NCBI GenBank assembly: GCA_044225415.1
Contig: JBGAIO010000022.1
Span: 1-28,553 of the forward strand
Reading direction: 5' to 3'
Source: JALORV01 sp044225415
GTDB taxonomy: Bacteria; Pseudomonadota; Gammaproteobacteria; Burkholderiales; Burkholderiaceae_F
Length of the DNA: 28,553 nucleotides
The notes under the pieces are model-generated. The model was given only the letters and a program-made list of their open reading frames with translations. It was not told the DNA's origin and made no database searches. A program made the position numbers and the translations under genes. This document shows positions 22,683-28,553 of this stretch, one piece after another (the first letter of the stretch is position 1; each line of letters opens with the position of its first letter).

Positions 22683-25424
22683 ATGAAAACCCTGCTGCTG
22701 CTCGATGGCTCGAGCTATCTGTACCGGGCCTACCACGCCCTGCCGGACCTGCGCACCGCGGCCGGCGAGCCGACCGGCGCGCTGCGCGGCTTCATCTCGA
22801 TGCTGCGCACGCTGCGCCAGCAGGTCGACGCCGACTACCTGGCGTGCGTGTTCGACGCCAAGGGTAAGACCTTCCGCGACGACCTGTATCCCGAATACAA
22901 GGCAAATCGCGCCGCCATGCCGGAGGATCTGGCCGCGCAGATCGCCCCGATCCACGAGGCGGTGCGCGCGCTGGGCTGGCCGGTGATCGAGGTGGCGGGC
23001 GTCGAGGCCGACGACGTCATCGGCACGCTGGCCCGCCAGGCCGGAGCCGGCGGCCTGCGCACGGTGATCTCCACCGGCGACAAGGATCTCGCCCAGCTGG
23101 TGGACGAGCGCACCACGCTGGTCAACACGATGAGCAACGAAACGCTCGACATCGCCGGTGTGCAGGCCAAGTTCGGCGTGCCGCCGGAGCGCATCGTCGA
23201 TTACCTGACGCTGGTCGGCGACGCCGTGGACAACGTGCCGGGCGTCGACAAGGTCGGCCCGAAGACGGCCGCGAAGTGGCTGCAAAGTCACGGGTCACTC
23301 GATGCGCTGGTGCAGCAGGCCGATGCGATCGGCGGCGTGGTCGGCGAGAACCTGCGCAAGGCGTTGCCGTGGCTGCCCACGGGGCGTGAACTGGTCACCA
23401 TCCGTACCGACTGCGACCTGCGGGGCACGGTGCCGTCGCTGGAGGCGCTGCTGGTGGGGCGCGAAGACGCGACCGAGCTGAAGCGCATCTACGAACGCTA
23501 CGAATTCAAGTCATGGCTGCGCGAACTGGCCGAGGCGACGCCCGCGGTGGTCGCACGGGTCGTCGACGGCGCGCTGGCGCCGGCGGAGGCCGCGGAGGCC
23601 GCGGAAGCCGCCGATACGCCGCGCCCCCGCTACGAGACCGTGACCACGCAGGCACAGTTCGAAACCTGGCTGCAGCGCATCGGTGCCGCGGAACTGACCT
23701 GCATCGACACCGAGACCACATCGCTCGACCCGATGACCGCGCAACTCGTCGGCGTCTCGCTGTCGGTCGATCCGCTGGAAGGCTGCTACATCCCGCTGGC
23801 GCATCGCTACGCCGGCGTGCCCGAACAGCTGCCGCTCGATGCGACGCTGGCGGCGTTGCGGCCGTGGCTGGAGAGCCCGCACCAGAAGAAGGTCGGCCAG
23901 AACCTGAAGTACGACATGCACGTGCTGGCCAATCACGGCATCAGGCTCGCCGGCGTCGCGCACGACACGCTGCTCGAGTCCTACGTGCTGGAAGCGCACC
24001 GCAGCCACGACATGGATTCGCTGGCGCTGCGGCACCTGAACCGGCGCACACTGACCTTCACCGACGTGTGCGGCAAGGGCGCGGGCCAGATCTGCTTCGA
24101 CCAGGTGGCGCTGGACCGCGCCACCGACTACGCGGCGGAAGACGCCGAGGTCACGTTCGCGCTGCACCGCGCGCTGTGGCCCGGCATCGAGACGAACGCC
24201 GGGCTGCGCCACGTCTACGAGGATATCGAGCTGCCGGTTGCGCAGGTGCTGTTCCGCATGGAGCGCACCGGCGTGCTGATCGATCGCGAGAAGCTCACCG
24301 CGCAGAGCCGCGAGATCGCGCAGCGCCTGGCCGAACTGGAAGGGCGCGCGACCGAACTGGCCGGCCAGCCCTTCAACCTCGGCAGCCCGAAGCAGATCGG
24401 CGAGATCCTGTTCGGCAAGCTGGCGTTGCCGGTGGTGAAGAAGACGGCCAGCGGCGTGCCGTCCACCGACGAGGAAGTGCTGGAGAAGCTCGCCGAGGAC
24501 TATCCGCTGCCGAAGGTGCTGCTCGAGCACCGCGGCCTGGCGAAACTGAAATCGACCTACTGCGACAAGCTGCCGGCCAGCGCGGACGCGGCCGGACGCG
24601 TGCACACCAACTACGGGCAGGCGATCGCCGTGACTGGCCGGCTGTCGTCGTCCGATCCCAACCTGCAGAACATTCCGATCCGCACGGCGGAGGGCCGCCG
24701 CATCCGCGAGGCCTTCATCGCGCCGGCGGGGCACCGCATCGTGTCGGCGGATTATTCGCAGATCGAGCTGCGCATCATGGCGCACATCTCCGAGGATCCG
24801 GGCCTGCTCGATGCGTTCTCGAAGGGCGAGGACATCCACCGTGCGACCGCGTCCGAAGTGTTCGGCGTGCCGCTCGGCGACGTCGGCAGCGAGCAGCGGC
24901 GCTATGCCAAGGTCATCAACTTCGGCCTGATCTACGGCATGAGCGCCTTCGGCCTCGCGTCCAACCTCGGCATCGCGCGCGATGCGGCGAAGAGCTACAT
25001 CGACCGCTACTTCATGCGCTACCCGGGCGTGGCGCGCTACATGGAATCGACGCGTGCGCTGGCGAAGCGCCAGGGCTACGTCGAGACCGTGTTCGGCCGC
25101 CGGCTTTGGCTGCCCGAGATCAACTCGCCCAACGGTCCGCGCCGCGCGGGTGCGGAGCGCGCCGCGATCAACGCGCCGATGCAGGGCACCGCGGCCGACC
25201 TCATCAAGCTCGCGATGATCGCCACCGACCGCTGGATCACCGACGGGAACCTCGGCACGCGCCTGGTCATGCAGGTGCACGACGAACTGGTGCTCGAAGT
25301 CCCGGACGGCGAAGTCGATCTCGTGCGCGAGCACCTGCCGCGGCTGATGGCGGGTGTTGCCGAGCTGCGGGTGCCATTGCTGGTGGAACTCGGGGTCGGC
25401 GACAACTGGGACCAGGCGCACTGA
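22683..25424 (+). CDS. polA: DNA polymerase I
   Basis: 913 residues from ATG 22683; an in-frame TTG at 22677 is less likely. Three active modules. The 5'-3' exonuclease (1 to about 285) has LLLLDGSSYLYRAYHAL, CVFDAKGKTFRDDLYPEYK, VEADDVIGTLA, STGDKDLAQLV and the H3TH region VGDAVDNVPGVDKVGPKTA. The 3'-5' proofreading domain starts with CIDTETTSLDPM (D342, E344), so proofreading is probably kept. The polymerase domain has motif A VSADYSQIELRIMAHIS (D690), motif B YAKVINFGLIYGMSAFGLA and motif C QVHDELVLEV (H866, D867). A short AEA repeat (from three 9-bp units at 23583-23609) makes the linker between the two exonuclease domains. No SD is visible before the ATG. Confidence 0.97.
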   Translation: MKTLLLLDGSSYLYRAYHALPDLRTAAGEPTGALRGFISMLRTLRQQVDADYLACVFDAKGKTFRDDLYPEYKANRAAMPEDLAAQIAPIHEAVRALGWPVIEVAGVEADDVIGTLARQAGAGGLRTVISTGDKDLAQLVDERTTLVNTMSNETLDIAGVQAKFGVPPERIVDYLTLVGDAVDNVPGVDKVGPKTAAKWLQSHGSLDALVQQADAIGGVVGENLRKALPWLPTGRELVTIRTDCDLRGTVPSLEALLVGREDATELKRIYERYEFKSWLRELAEATPAVVARVVDGALAPAEAAEAAEAADTPRPRYETVTTQAQFETWLQRIGAAELTCIDTETTSLDPMTAQLVGVSLSVDPLEGCYIPLAHRYAGVPEQLPLDATLAALRPWLESPHQKKVGQNLKYDMHVLANHGIRLAGVAHDTLLESYVLEAHRSHDMDSLALRHLNRRTLTFTDVCGKGAGQICFDQVALDRATDYAAEDAEVTFALHRALWPGIETNAGLRHVYEDIELPVAQVLFRMERTGVLIDREKLTAQSREIAQRLAELEGRATELAGQPFNLGSPKQIGEILFGKLALPVVKKTASGVPSTDEEVLEKLAEDYPLPKVLLEHRGLAKLKSTYCDKLPASADAAGRVHTNYGQAIAVTGRLSSSDPNLQNIPIRTAEGRRIREAFIAPAGHRIVSADYSQIELRIMAHISEDPGLLDAFSKGEDIHRATASEVFGVPLGDVGSEQRRYAKVINFGLIYGMSAFGLASNLGIARDAAKSYIDRYFMRYPGVARYMESTRALAKRQGYVETVFGRRLWLPEINSPNGPRRAGAERAAINAPMQGTAADLIKLAMIATDRWITDGNLGTRLVMQVHDELVLEVPDGEVDLVREHLPRLMAGVAELRVPLLVELGVGDNWDQAH
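23583..23609 (+). repeat. Three-copy 9-bp repeat in polA linker
   Basis: GCGGAGGCC, GCGGAGGCC, GCGGAAGCC in tandem encode part of the alanine/glutamate linker between the 5'-3' and 3'-5' exonuclease domains of DNA polymerase I. It is in frame and in a loop of low constraint. Confidence 0.85.
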
Positions 25425-25436
25425 TCGGATCGCGGC

Positions 25437-25604
25437 TCAGCGCTTCACGATCACGGTCTGCTGGGCCTGGGCCAGTTGCGCGTTCGTATCGTAGTGGTCG
25501 GCGAGCAGGGCGATCGAGCCGACCACCAGCGTGCTGATGGCCAGCGCCGCGCCGGCGAAAACGGTGCGCAGCAGGGTGGACGTCGTGGTGAATTCGTGGT
25601 TCAT
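25437..25604 (-). CDS. Small single-pass membrane protein (55 residues)
   Basis: From ATG 25604 to TGA 25437. A strong Shine-Dalgarno AAGGAGG lies 5 nt before the start, which is the main reason to call it. The protein begins MNHEFTTTSTLLRTVFAGAA, has one hydrophobic helix (about 14-34), then a polar tail DHYDTNAQLAQAQQTVIVKR. Predicted N-in or N-out single-pass inner-membrane protein. Family unknown to me. It converges on polA (12 nt apart) and is divergent from the winged-helix regulator, with repeated CTGAAA boxes between them, so it is a likely target of that regulator. Confidence 0.8.
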   Translation of the reverse strand: MNHEFTTTSTLLRTVFAGAALAISTLVVGSIALLADHYDTNAQLAQAQQTVIVKR

Positions 25605-25659
25605 TTCGGCCTCCTTGGTGAATCGTTGTCGATGGCTGCACTGTGCGCGTTGCGCCCTG

Positions 25660-25704
25660 TTTCAGTCCTTTGGCCGCCTGAAATGGCCCTGAAACGTTCT
25701 GAAA
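25660..25704. promoter_or_regulatory. CTGAAA box cluster (putative operator of the adjacent regulator)
   Basis: CTGAAA occurs at 25678-25683, 25689-25694 and 25699-25704 as direct repeats with starts 11 and 10 bp apart, plus an inverted copy TTTCAG at 25660-25665. Direct repeats one helical turn apart are the normal binding layout of PhoB/OmpR-type winged helices, and the gene beginning 20 nt downstream encodes one. The cluster lies 56-100 bp upstream of the divergent 55-residue gene. Role as operator is inference from layout. Confidence 0.6.
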
Positions 25705-25723
25705 ATCACCCGGCGCCGTCGCG

Positions 25724-28246
25724 ATGACCGATCCACTGCGCTTCGGCCGCTGCGAACTGCGCCCGCGGGAACGCCTGCTCCTTGTCGATGGCGTCGCCGC
25801 CCCGCTGGGTGCACGAGCCTTCGATCTGCTGCAGGCACTGGTTGAGCGGCGCGAGCGCCTGGTGACCAAGGACGAGCTGCTCGAACTGGTCTGGCCCGGC
25901 CTGGTTGTGGAAGAGAACAACCTGCAAGTGCAGGTCAGCGCGCTGCGCCGTGTGCTCGGTGCCCAGGCGATCGCCACGGTGCCGGGACGGGGCTACCGCT
26001 TTGCACTGGAAGTGCAGAGTCCGGCCATGGCGCCCGCGGAGTCGACGGCCGAGCCAGCTTCCGTTTCCGACGTCCGACCCGCGTCGCGGCTGGTCGGACG
26101 AGACGACGATCTCGCGGAGCTCGAGGCCAGCGTGCATCGCCATCGTCTGGTGACGATCGTCGGGGCCGGAGGCATTGGCAAGACGCGCCTCGCACAGGCG
26201 GTGGCTGCGCGCCTGCGGGCCGGCTACCGCGACGGTGCGTGGCTCGTCGAACTCGCGCCCCTGTCGGATCCGGACATGCTGCCGGCGGCGGTTGCGCAGG
26301 CACTGGGCGCAGCGCTGGCGGGGCGCAGGTCCGCGCAGGACGAAGTCATCGACGCACTGGCGGGCCGCGAACTGCTGCTGGTGCTGGACAACTGCGAACA
26401 CCTGGTCGACGCAGCGGGTACGTTTGCCGCCCGGCTGCTGGAACGCGAGCCGGGCGTGCGACTGCTGGCCACCAGCCAGGAACTGCTGCGCGTGCCCGGC
26501 GAGCACCTGTTCCATGCCGCGCCGCTGGCCTTGCCCGTTGCGCCGGAACTCGAATCAGTACGTTCTGCCGCCGCGGTGCGCCTGTTCGTCGAACGCGTCA
26601 CTGCGCTGCAGCCTCGCTTCGAGCTGACGAACGACAACCTGGACGACGTGACGGAGATCTGCCGACGCCTGGATGGTTTGCCGCTGGCCATCGAACTGGC
26701 CGCCGCGCGCGTGCCGCTGCTCGGCGTGGCGGGCGTGCGCGAGCGGCTCGACCAGCGCCTGCGCGTGCTGACCGCCGGCTCGCGCACGGTGCTGCGACGT
26801 CACCAGGCGCTGCGCGAGCTGCTTGACTGGAGCCACGGGCTGCTCGATGACGACGAACGCATCGTGTTCCGCCGTATCGGCGTGGTCAGCGGCACCTTCT
26901 CGCTGGAGTTGGCGCAGCAGGCCTTGTCCGACCACCGGATCGACGAGTGGGCAGTGCTCGATGTCGTGGGCAAGCTGGTCGACAAGTCGCTGCTCGTGGT
27001 CGAGTCGGGCGATCCGCCCCGCTACCGCATGCTCGAATCCACTCGCGCCTACGCGCTGGAGAAGCTGCGCGAAGCGGGCGAGACCGAGGCGGCACTGCGC
27101 CGTCATGCCCAGGCGGTGACTGCGCAGTTCGAGCGCTGGACAGCGCGGCTGCTGGAGGAGCCGTCGCAGGTCCGGCAGGCGCGCGCAATGCCCGACATCG
27201 ACAACCTGCGCAGTGCGCTGGACTGGGCGCAGCAGGCCGGCGAAACGGCGTTGCAGATCGCACTGTCCGGCGCTTCCTCCTGGATCTGGGACGGCGCCAT
27301 GCAGAGGAAGGAGGGCATCCGGCGCTGCGCGGCAGCGCTGGCGGCGGTCGATGCCACGACGCCGCCGGCCATGGAGGCGCGCCTGCAACTGGGGCGCGCC
27401 AATCTCGTCGGCTCGATCCACGATGCCGATTCGCGCGCCGCGCTGACGCGGGCCGGCGAGCTCTATCGCGCGCTGGGCGACGATCAGAAGGTGTTTGCCG
27501 CACTGGGATCGCTTGCCATCGATCTGGCAAGAGGCGAACAGTTCGAACGCGCAGAGCAGACCATTGCCGAGATGGAAGCGCTGCTCGATCCGGGCTGGCC
27601 CGCGGCACTGCGCTTTTCCCTGCACCAGGCGCGCGCGTGGCGCTACGCGTTCGATCATCGTTTCGACGAGGCCATGGCCGAGCACGAGCACGCCCGCCGT
27701 CTCGCGGAAGCCAGCGGCGACGAGCGCAGGCTGATGTTCGTGCTGATGTGGTCGGACCAGGTTGCGCAGCGCCAGGGCCGTGTGCGCGACGCCGTCGAGA
27801 TCGGGCGCCGGCTGGTATCGATGACCCGACGCTCGCCCTTTTCGAGCATGAACAATCTAGCCTGCTGCAACCTCGCGACGGCGCTGGTGGTGCAGGGAGA
27901 GGTCGACGAGGCATTGCCATTGCTGCGCGAACATGTTCCCTCGGTGGTCCGTGCCGGCGGGCTGTTCTGGCACATCGACGTCCTGGCCCTGCTCACGCTG
28001 CGCCAGCAGCGTCATGAGACCGCCGCGCGGCTGCTCGGATGCGCAGAAGCCGCAAACGCGTTTCGCGATGGACGCCGGGACCTCGGCGAGCAGCAACTTC
28101 CTGCCATGGTGCTGGCGGGGCTGCGCGAGCAGTTCGATGACGCACGCATCGAGACGTTGAAGTCCGAGGGCGCGAAGCTGAGCGACGAGGAAGCGGTGCG
28201 CGTCGCGTTCGGCGACGGGGCAATGGCGGGGCTGCGTAGAAGCTGA
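25724..28246 (+). CDS. Winged-helix / STAND-ATPase / TPR transcriptional regulator
   Basis: 840 residues. Residues 1-95 are a PhoB/OmpR/CadC-type winged helix (FGRCELRPRERLLLVDGVAA, LGARAFDLLQALVERRERLV, ELVWPGLVVEENNLQVQVSA, VPGRGYRF). After an Ala/Pro linker comes a STAND (NB-ARC-like) ATPase: Walker A GAGGIGKT (147-154), Walker B LLLVLDNCEH (217-226), the arginine-region LLATSQE (247-253) and GLPLAIELAA (318-327). The rest (about 430-840) is helical and TPR-like, probably the ligand or partner sensor. No receiver or membrane domain, so it is activated by an unknown inducer through ATP-dependent switching, as in MalT/AfsR-type proteins. No SD precedes ATG 25724. CTGAAA boxes immediately upstream suggest autoregulation. 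Confidence 0.9.
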   Translation: MTDPLRFGRCELRPRERLLLVDGVAAPLGARAFDLLQALVERRERLVTKDELLELVWPGLVVEENNLQVQVSALRRVLGAQAIATVPGRGYRFALEVQSPAMAPAESTAEPASVSDVRPASRLVGRDDDLAELEASVHRHRLVTIVGAGGIGKTRLAQAVAARLRAGYRDGAWLVELAPLSDPDMLPAAVAQALGAALAGRRSAQDEVIDALAGRELLLVLDNCEHLVDAAGTFAARLLEREPGVRLLATSQELLRVPGEHLFHAAPLALPVAPELESVRSAAAVRLFVERVTALQPRFELTNDNLDDVTEICRRLDGLPLAIELAAARVPLLGVAGVRERLDQRLRVLTAGSRTVLRRHQALRELLDWSHGLLDDDERIVFRRIGVVSGTFSLELAQQALSDHRIDEWAVLDVVGKLVDKSLLVVESGDPPRYRMLESTRAYALEKLREAGETEAALRRHAQAVTAQFERWTARLLEEPSQVRQARAMPDIDNLRSALDWAQQAGETALQIALSGASSWIWDGAMQRKEGIRRCAAALAAVDATTPPAMEARLQLGRANLVGSIHDADSRAALTRAGELYRALGDDQKVFAALGSLAIDLARGEQFERAEQTIAEMEALLDPGWPAALRFSLHQARAWRYAFDHRFDEAMAEHEHARRLAEASGDERRLMFVLMWSDQVAQRQGRVRDAVEIGRRLVSMTRRSPFSSMNNLACCNLATALVVQGEVDEALPLLREHVPSVVRAGGLFWHIDVLALLTLRQQRHETAARLLGCAEAANAFRDGRRDLGEQQLPAMVLAGLREQFDDARIETLKSEGAKLSDEEAVRVAFGDGAMAGLRRS

Positions 28247-28288
28247 CTGTCGCATCGAGTAGGACCGAGCGGGAAAGTTGCCGTGACT

Positions 28289-28304
28289 GCCGGCAGGCGC
28301 CGGC
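28289..28304. terminator. Weak hairpin after the regulator gene
   Basis: GCCGGC, AGGC loop, GCCGGC: a 6-bp perfect stem 43 nt after the regulator stop and 36 nt before the next start. No T-run follows. It could end the regulator transcript or lie in the leader of the next gene. Confidence 0.25.
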
Positions 28305-28339
28305 TGCTACGCTCACGCCGCGCTGGACCGCGACGGATC

Positions 28340-28553
28340 ATGACCACCGACCTTCCCGCAGGTATACAACGAAGGCGTCGGCGGTCGCTGTTGCTGAGCG
28401 CAGCGGCGCTCGGATGTCTTGCGCTCGGTGGGCGGCGACCGGCGGCAGCCGCGTCCCTCGTGCAGTCCTTCGGCAAACCGGTCGTTCCCGCGACGCGCGT
28501 CCTGGCCGCGGGACCGCCCGCGGCCGTGCTGATCGCCTGCATCGCGCCGCAGG
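28340..28553 (+). CDS. Putative exported ABC-transporter substrate-binding protein (5' part only)
   Basis: Only the first 71 codons are in the window and the frame is open to the edge. The N-terminus is arginine-rich (GIQRRRRRSLLLSAAALGCL), with RRSLLL followed by a hydrophobic run and AAA, fitting a Tat or Sec signal peptide. The following TRVLAAGPPAAVLIACIAPQ resembles the first beta-strand region of metal-siderophore/cobalamin binding proteins, where '(V)AAGPPAAVLLYALAP' is usual. Substrate cannot be told from this part. Start ATG 28340 is the first in frame; no clear SD. Confidence 0.5.
   Translation, partial: MTTDLPAGIQRRRRRSLLLSAAALGCLALGGRRPAAAASLVQSFGKPVVPATRVLAAGPPAAVLIACIAPQ

Noticed and set aside
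23511..25421. 636-codon minus-strand frame and a 674-codon plus-strand frame over polA
   Set aside because: Both overlap the intact polA frame, which has every DNA polymerase I motif.
1..28553. CRISPR arrays, tRNA or rRNA genes, insertion sequences
   Set aside because: No evenly spaced repeats, no tRNA T-loop plus CCA pattern, and no transposase motifs were seen by eye.

Overview
The window is high-GC, densely packed bacterial chromosome. Gene order points to a betaproteobacterium, most likely order Burkholderiales: yggS divergent from pilT-pilU, the cluster leuS-lptE-holA-proA, homoserine kinase of the APH-fold type, a LOG-family protein divergent from polA, and a BPSS1780-like membrane protein. 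This placement is inferred from gene order and protein motifs only.

Layout. 1-723: 3' part of the PLP-binding protein YggS (minus, runs off the left edge). 880-3098: type IV pilus retraction ATPases pilT and pilU. 3233-3718: thioredoxin/glutathione peroxidase. 3810-8810: a three-gene minus-strand operon: class III nucleotide cyclase with TolB-like and TPR regions, soluble PAP2/vanadium-haloperoxidase-fold protein, cytoplasmic S8 (subtilisin-like) peptidase. It lies among housekeeping genes, reads less GC-biased than they do, and is the least conventional part of the window. 9139-17012: housekeeping genes on the minus strand: THUMP methyltransferase (RlmL-like), DsbA-fold HCCA isomerase, HemJ/CopD-like membrane protein, proA, holA, lptE, leuS. 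17072-19294: helicase uvrD (plus). 19343-22653: BPSS1780-like membrane protein, thrB, a DUF2782-like secreted protein, LOG-family protein (all minus). 22683-25424: polA (plus). 25437-25604: a 55-residue single-pass membrane protein too short for routine ORF calling (minus), divergent from 25724-28246, a winged-helix/STAND-ATPase/TPR regulator. From 28340: start of a putative exported ABC-transporter substrate-binding protein, cut by the right edge.

Two features cut across the window. First, short perfect hairpins of one palindromic repeat family (core ATCCCCGC-GAAA-GCGGGGAT and variants) sit at gene ends or between genes near 3.1, 14.3 and 19.3 kb. Second, six minus-strand genes (proA, holA, lptE, leuS, the BPSS1780-like gene and the LOG gene) carry about 15 apparent small indels, mostly loss of one G or C from a GG/CC run. 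Because several of these genes are essential in most bacteria, this looks like sequence error rather than gene decay; I give full gene spans and mark the breaks.

The strongest regulatory signal is four copies of CTGAAA (three direct repeats at 11 and 10 bp spacing plus one inverted) in the divergent region between the 55-residue protein and the winged-helix regulator. That is the layout expected for a PhoB/OmpR-type DNA-binding domain controlling its own region. No tRNA, rRNA, CRISPR array or insertion sequence was seen.
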